In this document: positions 17,435 through 26,206 of the stretch, one piece after another | How the letters are laid out: each line of letters begins with the position of its first letter | Numbering within the stretch: position 1 is the first letter of the stretch | Assembly (NCBI GenBank): GCA_964541025.1 | Contig: CAZIOW010000013.1 | Span: 1 to 39,263, forward strand | Reading direction: 5' to 3' | Source: JAGDXO01 sp964541025 | GTDB taxonomy: Archaea; Thermoplasmatota; Thermoplasmata; Thermoplasmatales; GCA-001856825 | Length of the DNA stretch: 39,263 nt | Notes under the pieces: model-generated | Told to the model about the DNA's origin: nothing | The model's database searches: none | The model's input: the letters and a program-made list of their open reading frames with translations, nothing else | Translations under genes and position numbers: made by a program

Positions 17435-17923
17435 TCACCATTCTCCTTTGGTGATTATTTCATCATAGAGTTCTTCAAGCTGGTTCTTCCTTAATTTTTC
17501 ATGATTTACAAGAGTTTCAAATGTAGCTTTTATTTCGGGTGAAGCATATTCTATTGAAATGAGAGAAAATACTTTTCTGAGTTCTTCAGATGTCTTTATT
17601 GCATCGGAAATCAGTTTTTCCTCTCCTTCTTCTGAAATATTCTTTTGAAGGTGATCAAACATGGAATACTCATTCTCTGCAGTTTCCATCTTTAATTTAT
17701 TCCCTTTTAGTAATTCATAAATTTCTGCTTTATCATTTCTTGCTTCATCTGCAAATTGTTCTATCAATTCCCTTAAACCCTGTGAAGTGCAACTTTCTTT
17801 CATTTTTATAAATGATCTCTCAAGGTCCTCATAGATTTTTGCTGTTTTGAGAAGAAGTCGTGTGTTTACCTCTTTCATACTTCTTCCAGAAATATTCTCT
17901 GCAGCCTTTTTAATGGAATTCAT
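17435..17923 (-). CDS. Ferritin-like (rubrerythrin-type) protein, degenerate metal sites
   Basis: 162 residues, all helical by pattern, with periodicity of a four-helix ferritin-like bundle. FADEARNDKAEIYELL and FETLVNHEKLRKNQLEELYDE sit where rubrerythrins have ExxH motifs, but the His positions are occupied by Asp and Arg, so a canonical di-iron centre is unlikely. The family assignment is tentative. No rubredoxin domain is present. TATA-like CTATAAAAA (17948-17956 on the plus strand, T-rich on the coding strand) lies 29 bases before the ATG. It is convergent with the small membrane protein gene, with no gap between stops. A stress or structural role is possible but not shown. Confidence 0.5.
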   Translation of the reverse strand: MNSIKKAAENISGRSMKEVNTRLLLKTAKIYEDLERSFIKMKESCTSQGLRELIEQFADEARNDKAEIYELLKGNKLKMETAENEYSMFDHLQKNISEEGEEKLISDAIKTSEELRKVFSLISIEYASPEIKATFETLVNHEKLRKNQLEELYDEIITKGEW

Positions 17924-17973
17924 TGACTATAAAGATGAATAAATTACTATAAAAATTTTAAGTAATGCTAAAA

Positions 17974-18684
17974 CTAAATACTTTTCAGTACATCCTCAAT
18001 CATATACACCGGCACTTCAAGTTCCTGTGCTAATTTGGAAGATGAAATATTGCTATTATGCTTCTTAAGCTCAATAATTATTTCCTTCAGGTAATCATCA
18101 CATACCTGGGCTTCATTCCATCTTCTTTCAAATATCTCTTCAAACATTTCTGCTAGACCGTCTGAAGGTATAAGGTATCCTTCCCTTGTAGGTTTATCCT
18201 CTCCTTTCTCATTTGGGAATCCAAGAACCACGTGCTTTCCATCAACTATCATGTACCTTATATCTATTACTAGGAGACCTGGATGGAATCTCACCTCAGC
18301 ACCAGATGATGCATATATGCACGCTACCTTTAGTCTGTCGGATGACTTCGGAACAAGATATCTTATCTTAACACCTTTGTCCTTAGCTCTTGATAGTTCC
18401 TGTGAAATCCTGTTGACCTGCTCCATGACTTCAACACTTGGCTTCGATCCTGTTATGGAGCCTAAGATTTCTGATGATGCACCCTGGATACCAAATATTA
18501 CAGAATTGAAATATTCCTGTCTTGACACGATCCTTGCTGTGTGCAGCATCTTCTCAACAAGGGTCTCTCTGGCCTTTTCTTCCCTTCTGTGCAGTACAAT
18601 AACAATGAATGTGGATATCAGTAGTATTAGTTCTACAACCAGAAGAAGCATATCTATTGTAGAAGAAGTGAGAAGGAACACCAT
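17974..18684 (-). CDS. Membrane-anchored protein with PLD-like domain and C-terminal HTH-like segment
   Basis: 236 residues. One N-terminal transmembrane helix (about 10-32) is followed by a charged linker. A central domain (about 50-185) has the pattern of the phospholipase D-like/TrmB C-terminal sensor fold (KGVKIRYLVPKSSDR, HPGLLVIDIRYMIVDGKHVVLG), without a complete HxKxxxxD catalytic motif. The last 45 residues end in SSKLAQELEVPVYMIEDVLKSI, a helix-turn-helix-like pattern. A membrane-tethered regulator or lipid/nucleotide sensor is plausible; the function is unknown. It is divergent from the MFS gene with a very short shared promoter region at about 18685-18720. Confidence 0.55.
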   Translation of the reverse strand: MVFLLTSSTIDMLLLVVELILLISTFIVIVLHRREEKARETLVEKMLHTARIVSRQEYFNSVIFGIQGASSEILGSITGSKPSVEVMEQVNRISQELSRAKDKGVKIRYLVPKSSDRLKVACIYASSGAEVRFHPGLLVIDIRYMIVDGKHVVLGFPNEKGEDKPTREGYLIPSDGLAEMFEEIFERRWNEAQVCDDYLKEIIIELKKHNSNISSSKLAQELEVPVYMIEDVLKSI

Positions 18685-18719
18685 TCTTCAGTTCACATTT
18701 TAATATTTTCTCCTTTAAT

Positions 18720-19940
18720 ATGTATTTTTCTAAGAATTATCCTTCATTAATATTTTTAATCAATAATCATTGGGGTTCCGTGGGTAAAAAAGCACAGATC
18801 TCCTTCCTATCTTATGCAGTAATTCTTCTGCTGTCTACAATCTCATTCAGGTCTGTGAATAACCTAATTGGAACTACTATTCCACTGCAATCCAAATACC
18901 TCCTCTCCTTTAGCAATGAAAATGTTGGATTACTTACCTCTCTAATCTTCCTTGTTAATTTCGTGACTATATTCTTCATCAACACTAAATTAAGGGGTAA
19001 GATAAGGAAAATTGCCTTTGTATTTTCATACTGGATATTGACATTACTATTACCAATGTTATTCTATGCAGATAAATTTACAATATACTTATATGCTGCA
19101 GTATCGGGGGTTGTCTTCGGAATAGTCAACCCTAATATAATAAATGCAGCATCAATGGAAAATGATAGCAATAAACTTGAAAGGCTTTTATCTCTGTATT
19201 CAACGGGGTTAAGCATAAGTCTTATTATAGGGCCACTCATCGAAACATATTACCTGAAATATTACAGCTACAACGTAATTTATGTTATATTTATACCTCT
19301 TGCACTTATGGGGGCTATTTCTTCAATATTTTTAAAGACAGATATCCCGGAAGAAAATAAGGCTAATAGTAAAATTAAGAACAAGAAGGGTTTAATAGCA
19401 TCTATAATAACTAACACAACCTACAATATACCCTTTGCAGCTATGGTAAGTTTCCTTCCTATATTTGTAATTGACAGGTTCCATGTCAGTTCCCAACTTG
19501 CATATTTCACGTTCATACCATTTTATTCCATTTCATTTTTAACAAGATTATCGATGACAATTAGACCCTTCAGGAACCTGTTACGCCCGTTGATAATTTC
19601 TTTCATATTTACTGCAATTGGAATCGCAGGTTTATTCACATCTGGAAATTTCTTGGCAATGCTTTTATTCATAATAATCCTGGGAATACCTCATGGGGCA
19701 ATTTTTCCGTTGTCAACCATACTCATAAGCAGGACAACAGAGAAAGGCGAGAGGAATAGGGCAAATTCATATTTTCTTGCTGTAAATAATGGATTTTTCG
19801 TAATAATACCATTGGTTATTGGGACTGAATCACTCTACATAGGCTTAAAAAATTCGTTTCTTTCACTTCTTGTGCCAATAATAATACTTCCTATTATATT
19901 CTTCAAATTCTATGGAAAAGAATCATTTTTAACCAATTGA
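18720..19940 (+). CDS. MFS transporter
   Basis: 406 residues with about 12 transmembrane helices. It is clearly a paralogue of the carrier at 31973-33127: both share FRSVNNLIGTTIPL-like N-termini, INxKL loops, and GIPHGxxxPLS in the second half. The substrate is unknown. The start is uncertain: ATG 18720 gives a 20-residue extra N-terminus, and an in-frame GTG near 18780 would give a start comparable to the paralogue (MGKKAQISF). The last 12 bases overlap the convergent gmhB-like gene. Confidence 0.8.
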   Translation: MYFSKNYPSLIFLINNHWGSVGKKAQISFLSYAVILLLSTISFRSVNNLIGTTIPLQSKYLLSFSNENVGLLTSLIFLVNFVTIFFINTKLRGKIRKIAFVFSYWILTLLLPMLFYADKFTIYLYAAVSGVVFGIVNPNIINAASMENDSNKLERLLSLYSTGLSISLIIGPLIETYYLKYYSYNVIYVIFIPLALMGAISSIFLKTDIPEENKANSKIKNKKGLIASIITNTTYNIPFAAMVSFLPIFVIDRFHVSSQLAYFTFIPFYSISFLTRLSMTIRPFRNLLRPLIISFIFTAIGIAGLFTSGNFLAMLLFIIILGIPHGAIFPLSTILISRTTEKGERNRANSYFLAVNNGFFVIIPLVIGTESLYIGLKNSFLSLLVPIIILPIIFFKFYGKESFLTN

Positions 19941-20447
19941 TTTTAGTTTTGAAATTACATCAAGAACTTCATAAAAATCTTTCACATTGTAGTCCCCAAA
20001 TACTTGAGAATCATCCCTAACCTTTATGCTTCTGATGCCTAAATTGCGGGCCAATCCTGTGTCCTTATCGTCATTTCCTATAACGAATGATTCTCTAAGA
20101 TCTATGTCGAAATCCCTCATTGCCTTCTCTACAAGACCAGTTTTAGGTTTCCTGCAGCTGCAATTGTCTTCAGGAAGGTGAGGGCAGTAGTAAATACCAT
20201 CAATCCTCCCTCCCTTACCTGATACTTCTCTCATTATTTTCTGATGCATCCTTTTCAAATCTTCCTCGGTGAAATAGCCTCTGGATACACCTGACTGATT
20301 TGTAATTATTATAACAAGAAAATATTTAGAAAGCACCTTTAGAGGCTCAAAAACATCGTCAAAAATTTCAATTTGTTCAGGACTCCTACAGTATGGACAA
20401 TCTCTGTTTATGGTTCCGTCCCTGTCTATGAAAAGAGCCGGTCTCAT
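19929..20447 (-). CDS. gmhB: D-glycero-D-manno-heptose 1,7-bisphosphate phosphatase-like HAD hydrolase
   Basis: 172 residues of the HAD superfamily histidinol-phosphatase/GmhB group. Motif I is FIDRDGT with the nucleophile Asp, motif II is IITNQSGVSRG, the zinc site is YYCPHLPEDNCSCRKP, and motif IV is VIGNDDKDTG. In bacteria GmhB removes the C7 phosphate in ADP- or GDP-heptose synthesis. Here it follows a gmhA-like gene with a three-base gap, so a heptose pathway is likely. An extra CPYC near the N-terminus is unusual. The gene ends inside the convergent MFS gene. Confidence 0.8.
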   Translation of the reverse strand: MRPALFIDRDGTINRDCPYCRSPEQIEIFDDVFEPLKVLSKYFLVIIITNQSGVSRGYFTEEDLKRMHQKIMREVSGKGGRIDGIYYCPHLPEDNCSCRKPKTGLVEKAMRDFDIDLRESFVIGNDDKDTGLARNLGIRSIKVRDDSQVFGDYNVKDFYEVLDVISKLKSIG

Positions 20448-20450
20448 TAC

Positions 20451-21026
20451 CTATTCTCCAAACATCTTTATCTCAGCCAATTTTGATAAAAGATGTCCTA
20501 TGGCGATTGTTGTTTCTTGGATTATAGAGGTTTTCTGACTATTCACTGTAAACAGAAGGTTATCATCTATAAGCTCCTTCATTTTTCCTCCACCCATTCC
20601 AGTAATTCCTATTACTAAACATCCCTTTTCCCTTGCCTTCTTTATGCCCTCTATAACATTTTTAGAATTCCCACTTGTACTAAGTGCAAATACCATGTCC
20701 CCCTTTGCCGCAAATGCTTCTATCTGCCTTTCAAAAATACTTTCAAAACCGTAGTCGTTTCCAATTGCCGTAACGGTTGAGGAATTTGAGTGGAGAGCAA
20801 GTGCAGGCAGGGCCCTTCTTTCAATTTCAAATCTCCCCACAAATTCTGCCGCAATATGCTGGGAATCCGCAGCGCTTCCACCATTTCCCATGAATATCAA
20901 TTTATTGCCATTTCTAAAGGTTTCCACAATCAAATCCGCTATCTTCATAACTTTTGATATATCAATTTCCCTTCTTGCCTCAATCCCTTCATCAATGTAT
21001 CTGCTAATAATTTCATTGAAATCCAT
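20451..21026 (-). CDS. gmhA: Phosphoheptose isomerase-like SIS protein
   Basis: 191 residues from ATG 21026. An upstream in-frame TTG at 21053 would add nine residues, but a TATA-like element at 21051-21060 fits a leaderless start at 21026. SIS-domain motifs are FMGNGGSAADSQHIAAEFVGRF and ALSTSGNSKNVIEGIKKA, and the C-terminal HLLSKL helix carries a likely catalytic His. GmhA converts sedoheptulose 7-phosphate to D-glycero-D-manno-heptose 7-phosphate. Sedoheptulose 7-phosphate is a product of the transketolase encoded at 9825-11630. It is the first gene of a two-gene unit with gmhB and probably supplies heptose for surface glycans. Confidence 0.85.
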   Translation of the reverse strand: MDFNEIISRYIDEGIEARREIDISKVMKIADLIVETFRNGNKLIFMGNGGSAADSQHIAAEFVGRFEIERRALPALALHSNSSTVTAIGNDYGFESIFERQIEAFAAKGDMVFALSTSGNSKNVIEGIKKAREKGCLVIGITGMGGGKMKELIDDNLLFTVNSQKTSIIQETTIAIGHLLSKLAEIKMFGE

Positions 21027-21113
21027 ACTATTAGATAAAATATTCTTGTTCAAATATCTTTCATAAGAGTAACAATAGCAAAGAATAGATTTACCCTTAT
21101 GTGATAAGGTGCG

Positions 21114-22277
21114 GTGAAAACTAGAATTCTTTTATATACCGGCAAGGGGGGAGTAGGGAAAACAAGTATAGCTGCCTCCACTGCCTCAATCATCTCAAGC
21201 CAGGGAAAGAAAACTCTGGTAATATCTACAGATCCAGCTCACAGTCTTGGAGACGCCTTTGGAGAAGAAATAGGCTCAAGACCTAAGAAAATGGCAGAAA
21301 ACCTTTATGCACAGGAAATAAGTGTGAATGAAGCAATTAATACTCACTGGGGAGAGCTCAAGGGATATCTAACTGGTCTATTTCAATCACAGGGTCTTGA
21401 CCCAGTTTCAGCGGAGGAAATTGCTACGTTACCTGGATTCGATGAAGCTGCTCAGTTGCTTTATCTTCTCGATTATTACAAGAAAGGGGAATACGATAGC
21501 ATAATAATAGACAGCGCCCCAACAGGTGAATCGTTGAAATTACTCTCATTTCCTGAAGCAATGACATGGTATATGGATAAAATATTTCCGGTAGGAAGAC
21601 TGGCTGCAAAACTTGTCAGGCCAGTAATGAATACAATAGGGCCAATGCCAATGCCCGATGATGACGTGTTCAAGAGTGTTGAAAGGTTGTATTCATCATT
21701 AAGGGAAATTAGGGATATTTTAACAAATCAGGACATATCAACTATAAGGCTGGTAATGAATCCAGATAGAATGTCATTCAGTGAGACAAAAAGAGCTTAC
21801 ACTTATTTGCTGCTGTATGGATACCCGGTAGATTCCATATTCATCAATAAGATATATCAAGAGAATACAGGATCATTTTTTAAAGAGTGGCGCAGTTCGC
21901 AGGAGGAAATAATAAAGGGAGTGAACGAATCGTTCTCTGAAATAAAGATATTTAAAATTCCACTGATGAAGTCAGAGCCTATAGGTTATGATAACCTTTT
22001 ATTCATGGGGAAAAGCATATATGGCGATATTTCACCCGATTCAATTTTCGGGAAGGAAACAAGCATTGAGTTTTTCAAGGTGAAAGACAGATACTTCATC
22101 AAGTTCAAACTACCATTTGCAGACAAGAAAGACCTGAAAATTTACAATAAAGGAGGGGAACTTATCATTGAACTGGGAAACTGGAAAAGGGTTCTATATC
22201 TTCCTACAATATATGCTGATAAAAATCCCATTGGCGCAGAATTTATTAATGGCTTTCTTAATATAGAAATGAGATAA
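21114..22277 (+). CDS. ArsA/Get3-like ATPase with C-terminal HSP20-like domain
   Basis: 387 residues. The deviant Walker A GKGGVGKTS is at about 9-17, and ISTDPAHSLGDAFG is the switch I-type segment. IIDSAPTGESLKLLSFPE is switch II and matches Get3/ArsA. The last 75 residues (ETSIEFFKVKDRYFIKFKLP and following beta strands) form an alpha-crystallin/HSP20-like domain typical of the ArsA_HSP20 group. Family members drive arsenite efflux or deliver tail-anchored membrane proteins; with no arsB or arsR nearby, a targeting or chaperone role is more likely. The start is GTG, preceded by AAGGTG, a weak ribosome-binding motif. The next small gene begins right after its stop. Confidence 0.85.
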   Translation: MKTRILLYTGKGGVGKTSIAASTASIISSQGKKTLVISTDPAHSLGDAFGEEIGSRPKKMAENLYAQEISVNEAINTHWGELKGYLTGLFQSQGLDPVSAEEIATLPGFDEAAQLLYLLDYYKKGEYDSIIIDSAPTGESLKLLSFPEAMTWYMDKIFPVGRLAAKLVRPVMNTIGPMPMPDDDVFKSVERLYSSLREIRDILTNQDISTIRLVMNPDRMSFSETKRAYTYLLLYGYPVDSIFINKIYQENTGSFFKEWRSSQEEIIKGVNESFSEIKIFKIPLMKSEPIGYDNLLFMGKSIYGDISPDSIFGKETSIEFFKVKDRYFIKFKLPFADKKDLKIYNKGGELIIELGNWKRVLYLPTIYADKNPIGAEFINGFLNIEMR

Positions 22278-22469
22278 ATGGAAGAAAAGGAAAACAATAA
22301 GATAGTCATAGAATTGAAAATAACGCTACCCGACATGAGCAAATCAATGGTGCAGTCAATGGATCATCTGCTGAACGCTCTTGAGGAACTGCTAAAGGCA
22401 GGGAGAAATATAGCTTCTTCATCAGTTCCTGAGGTTAAACCAAAAATTAAGAAAATAGAAGTGAAATAA
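22278..22469 (+). CDS. Small conserved-looking partner of the ArsA ATPase
   Basis: 63 residues. A charged N-terminus leads into an amphipathic helix (MVQSMDHLLNALEELLKAGR) and a Pro/Lys-rich tail. It starts at the base after the ArsA stop (TAAATG), so it is co-translated with the ATPase. No domain was recognised. The position suggests a protein that works with the ATPase, for example as a helical adaptor; this is inference from context. Confidence 0.6.
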   Translation: MEEKENNKIVIELKITLPDMSKSMVQSMDHLLNALEELLKAGRNIASSSVPEVKPKIKKIEVK

Positions 22470-22485
22470 TCTATCAGGGAAATAT

Positions 22486-23211
22486 ATGGAAATAATTGGG
22501 CACAGGGGTTATCCATCTTCATATCCAGAAAATACCATATTATCCTTTAAAAAGGCATTAGAATGTGGTGCTGATGGAATAGAGATGGATGTTCATCTCA
22601 CAAAGGATGGAAAACCTGTTATTTTCCATGACTTTAAATTGAAAAGAATGACTGGTATTGATGATTTTATCTTCAATCTGTCATACGATAAATTGAGAAA
22701 ATTGAAGATAAATGGGACAGAAGAAACAATTCCACTGCTTGATGATATTATTAAAAAATTGGAAAGGCCCAGGATATTCTTAGAGCTGAAAACCATAGAC
22801 GAGGAAGGCAATTTCTATTATCATTCAATTGAGAAAATAGTCGCAGAAGAAATAAAGGAATATGATTTGTATAATAATTTCACAGTTATTTCATTTGATC
22901 CATTTGTGCTGGAAAGACTGAGAAAGCTTGATAAAAATATAAAAATAGGTCTTGATTACGAAAGGGAAAGTGAAAAACTCTTCAGAAAGGAGAAGCTACG
23001 AGATTATGCGGAAAGAATTTCCCTTAATTATTTCTTACCCGAATGGGAACTTTTGAATGATGATACATTCATTTCAAAAGAGATGCCGATGCATTCTGAA
23101 ATATACTGCTGGACGGTAAATGATATTTCTGAGGTAGAAAGATTTAAAAGGAATGTCCGAGGAATAATAACAGATAGGTGCTGCGAAATCAAAAAAAATT
23201 TGGGACATTGA
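22486..23211 (+). CDS. Glycerophosphodiester phosphodiesterase
   Basis: 241 residues of the GDPD family. The N-terminal IGHRGYPSSYPENT (catalytic His 6, Arg 7), GADGIEMDVHLTKDG (metal ligands) and IFHDFKLKRMTG (second catalytic His) are all present, as are FLELKT and CWTVND later. It hydrolyses glycerophosphodiesters to glycerol phosphate plus an alcohol. It lacks a signal peptide, so the cytoplasm is the likely site. It lies 16 bases after the small ArsA-linked gene and 33 bases before a FAD glycerol-3-phosphate dehydrogenase, a coherent catabolic pair. Confidence 0.93.
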   Translation: MEIIGHRGYPSSYPENTILSFKKALECGADGIEMDVHLTKDGKPVIFHDFKLKRMTGIDDFIFNLSYDKLRKLKINGTEETIPLLDDIIKKLERPRIFLELKTIDEEGNFYYHSIEKIVAEEIKEYDLYNNFTVISFDPFVLERLRKLDKNIKIGLDYERESEKLFRKEKLRDYAERISLNYFLPEWELLNDDTFISKEMPMHSEIYCWTVNDISEVERFKRNVRGIITDRCCEIKKNLGH

Positions 23212-23244
23212 AAATTTAATTATATTTCAGTAATATTCCCTAAC

Positions 23245-24579
23245 ATGGAATTTTCCTACCAGACAAGGAAGAAGGACCTGCAAACGCTAAATGGAAGATA
23301 CTTTGATGTCGCAATTATAGGTGGGGGAATAGCAGGATCGGGAGTTGCAAGTGTTCTGAGTGCAAATGGTTTAAGCGTTCTCCTAATTGAAAAAAGTGAT
23401 TTTGCCTCTGGGACTAGTAGCAACTCTTCAAAACTGATACATGGAGGAATCAGATATCTTGGGCAGGGCCACGTACTCCTTACGAGGGAATTATTGAGAG
23501 AAAGGAATTATCTGATGAAAAATACTGATATAGTTAAGGGAACAGATTTTGATATTCTCATTGATGAAAAATCATGGAAGAGATCAACAATATCCATTGG
23601 ACTCTTCTTATACAATCTAATGGGCCATGACTATCATCTCCCGAAGTTCAGGAAAGGAAAATACAGTTACAGTGGTTTTAGGGGATACTTTACCTATATG
23701 GATGCGGTTACGGATGACGCTTTATTGGTGATTTACAATGTGATCACCGCAAGAATGCTAGGAGCAGTAGCCATTAATTATTTACAAGCTAAGAGCATTG
23801 CAGAAGAAAATGGTCTGTTGAAGCTTGATATGGCAGATACTCTAGAAAGCGGGAATTACTCAGCCAAGGCAAAGGTGATAGTAAATGCCACAGGCCCATG
23901 GATAGGAGAATTATTTTCAAAATACGTGGGTAAGAAAATGGAAAATTTCAAGCTAAGTAAAGGGGTCCACCTTATTCTTAAGGCAGAGAAATTCCCCTAT
24001 AAAAATGCAATTGCGTTTAAATCAGACATAGATGGAAGACAGATGTTCATCATTCCAAGAGGAGAAACTGTAATAGCAGGTACAACGGACGACTTTGTCA
24101 CAAGCCCCGATGAATGGGATGTGAAGGAAGGCGAAAAGCAGTATATTCTTGAATCAGTGAGGAGGGTTTTTAACAATATATCAGAAGAAGATATTGTAGG
24201 GAGCTACTCTGGAATTAGACCTCTTTATGGGAGGGGGGATGATCCGGGGAGAGTGACCAGGGATTTCCACATAGAGGTTTCAGGAAAGATGGTATCTGTT
24301 ATGGGAGTAAAGATAACAAATTACAGGAATGCATCAAGAAAGGTGGCCAGGGAGGTTGGACATTTACTGGGCAAAACAGTATCAACTAATGAATTGCCTC
24401 AGATTCTTTACAGGAGAGAAAATGGCAATGAGATTGAAATTGCACTAAAGAATGAATGTGCGCTCACTGTTGAAGATGTAATCCGGAGACGGCTGGGTTA
24501 CTTTTATTTCACTGCTGATCAGGGAAAGAGCAAGATTGGAGAGATTGAGAATGCTATTAAAGATATTAAGAAAAGTTAG
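23245..24579 (+). CDS. glpD: FAD-dependent glycerol-3-phosphate dehydrogenase
   Basis: 444 residues. FAD binding is in VAIIGGGIAGSGVAS (22-36), followed by FASGTSSNSSKLIHGGIRYL, the GlpD/GlpA active-site signature. VNATGPWIGE and GIRPLYG also match. It is shorter than bacterial GlpD but the catalytic core is complete; the trimmed part is the C-terminal domain. It oxidises sn-glycerol 3-phosphate to dihydroxyacetone phosphate with electrons to quinone, at the membrane. Archaeal lipids use glycerol 1-phosphate, so this enzyme serves catabolism, consistent with the GDPD gene just upstream. TATA-like TTAATTATATTT is centred about 24 bases upstream, so it may also have its own promoter. Confidence 0.9.
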   Translation: MEFSYQTRKKDLQTLNGRYFDVAIIGGGIAGSGVASVLSANGLSVLLIEKSDFASGTSSNSSKLIHGGIRYLGQGHVLLTRELLRERNYLMKNTDIVKGTDFDILIDEKSWKRSTISIGLFLYNLMGHDYHLPKFRKGKYSYSGFRGYFTYMDAVTDDALLVIYNVITARMLGAVAINYLQAKSIAEENGLLKLDMADTLESGNYSAKAKVIVNATGPWIGELFSKYVGKKMENFKLSKGVHLILKAEKFPYKNAIAFKSDIDGRQMFIIPRGETVIAGTTDDFVTSPDEWDVKEGEKQYILESVRRVFNNISEEDIVGSYSGIRPLYGRGDDPGRVTRDFHIEVSGKMVSVMGVKITNYRNASRKVAREVGHLLGKTVSTNELPQILYRRENGNEIEIALKNECALTVEDVIRRRLGYFYFTADQGKSKIGEIENAIKDIKKS

Positions 24580-24658
24580 ATAAGTTAATTCATATTTAAA
24601 TATATTATAGTCTAAATAAATTAAAATTTTTAGTATCACTTAATTATGAGAAATATTT

Positions 24659-24669
24659 ACATTTAATTA
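24659..24669 (+). promoter_or_regulatory. TATA box of the oxidase operon
   Basis: ACATTTAATTA is centred about 27 bases upstream of the ATG at 24691, which supports a leaderless start there rather than the in-frame TTG at 24682. Confidence 0.5.
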
Positions 24670-24690
24670 GAAACTGTTTATTTGATCCAA

Positions 24691-26205
24691 ATGATATCAA
24701 TCTATAATATCATTGGTTTAATGAATCTACAAACAAGTGGATTCTGGTCTTCTGCCAATATGGCAGAATACATGACAATTGTTGGAATCTATGTTCATGC
24801 ATTTTTTCTTATTTTTGCAGTGGGATTTCCAGTTGTCGTATTAACTCTGGAATCCATCGGGATATTGAGAAAGGATGATGACTATATAAAATTAGCCAAA
24901 AACGCATCCAAATTATGGGGGATAACGTTTGCAGTTGGTGCTGTCACAGGAACATTAGTTGAATTTGGATTGGTAGTGCTATGGTCAGGATCGATATCTC
25001 TGATTGCCAGTATGGCTGCTGCACCCTTGATTATAGAGTTATATGCCTTTCTAATTGAAATTGTCCTTATAGGGACATATCTGACAACATTCAACCGATT
25101 TAAGAAATGGAAAGGATTCCATGTACTGATTGGAATTGGTATACTTTTCGGATCGAATCTGTCGGCGTATATGATACTTGCAGTAAATGCGTGGATGCAG
25201 GTTCCCTGGGGAACTGGTACATTCATAGCACAGAATGTTCTTCCGTGGGTTCCTGCCCTTGGTCCTCAGGTGGTTAATCCGGCAAAGCTGAAAATACTAG
25301 CAACGGTACTCCCTCAGACAGGTTCAATACTTCTTTCATCTCCTACCGCATTCCAATTGCTGTCAGGATTCACCAGTAATCCGTGGATAGCAATATTCAA
25401 CCCAGAACAGTATGCAACATATTTGCATAACTTTCTCGCAGCTCTTATAATTACATCTTTCTTGGCAGCTTCGTATTCATCATTCAAAATACTTAAGCAT
25501 TATGGAAATGCGAAGTACAATTGGAAGGCCCTTAAAGTTTCATTCGCAATAGCAGCGATTGGATCAATTCTCCAGCCTGTTGCGGGTGACTTTCAGGGGA
25601 GGCTACTTTATACATATCAGAGAAATATATTCTATGCTACAGAGGGAATACCAGCGAATGGAGGATATGATCCTCTCATTAGCATACTCCTTTACGGAAA
25701 TCCAAATCATTTCTTTAGAGGTTTCAATTATCTTGCGTCACTTCCCGGCGCGAACAACTCAATGGCTCAGCTAACTTTACAGGCAAGTGGAACTTATATG
25801 CCATACATTCATTTCTTCTACTATTTCATGGTAATTGCAGGTGTCATTCTCTTCATAGTATCAATAGCCTATTTTGGTCTTTATTCAAGAACACTTGACA
25901 AGTTAGTCCACTTGATTTTGAGAATGAAGACAGAAACATTTGTTCTATATGCATCATTTCTGGGTGCAGTTCTGGCCATCCTTGCAGGGGGCTTCGGATG
26001 GGCAACAAGAGAAATGGGAAGACACCCCTGGACTATTTATGGGCTTGTGACATATAATGATGTTGTTACTGCTCATCCTGTGACACTAGCATTCACAATA
26101 GGTATAATAGTACTGGAACTTTCAATCCTTGCGGCTGGATTATGGGGTATATATATGATATATTTCAAAAATCTAAAGAAAAGTTTGATGGAAGGAGGCG
26201 ATTGA
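24691..26205 (+). CDS. cydA: Cytochrome bd-type quinol oxidase subunit I (CydA)
   Basis: 504 residues from ATG 24691, with about nine or ten transmembrane helices. YVHAFFLIFAVG has the heme-ligand His (36) on the first helix, LESIGILRKDDDY follows, YLHNFLAAL holds the second heme His, and GWATREMGRHPW (GRHPW 443-447) matches the GRQPW quinol-oxidase motif. The enzyme reduces O2 to water with quinol electrons in the membrane. The Q-loop is short. It forms an operon with the next gene, which is also CydA-like rather than CydB-like. An ATG at 24721 is a further possible start. Confidence 0.88.
   Translation: MISIYNIIGLMNLQTSGFWSSANMAEYMTIVGIYVHAFFLIFAVGFPVVVLTLESIGILRKDDDYIKLAKNASKLWGITFAVGAVTGTLVEFGLVVLWSGSISLIASMAAAPLIIELYAFLIEIVLIGTYLTTFNRFKKWKGFHVLIGIGILFGSNLSAYMILAVNAWMQVPWGTGTFIAQNVLPWVPALGPQVVNPAKLKILATVLPQTGSILLSSPTAFQLLSGFTSNPWIAIFNPEQYATYLHNFLAALIITSFLAASYSSFKILKHYGNAKYNWKALKVSFAIAAIGSILQPVAGDFQGRLLYTYQRNIFYATEGIPANGGYDPLISILLYGNPNHFFRGFNYLASLPGANNSMAQLTLQASGTYMPYIHFFYYFMVIAGVILFIVSIAYFGLYSRTLDKLVHLILRMKTETFVLYASFLGAVLAILAGGFGWATREMGRHPWTIYGLVTYNDVVTAHPVTLAFTIGIIVLELSILAAGLWGIYMIYFKNLKKSLMEGGD
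26194..26198 (+). promoter_or_regulatory. Shine-Dalgarno motif deciding the TTG start of the second oxidase gene
   Basis: GGAGG ends eight bases before TTG 26207. The internal operon gene uses a ribosome-binding site, whereas the first gene looks leaderless. Confidence 0.65.
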
Positions 26206-26206
26206 T

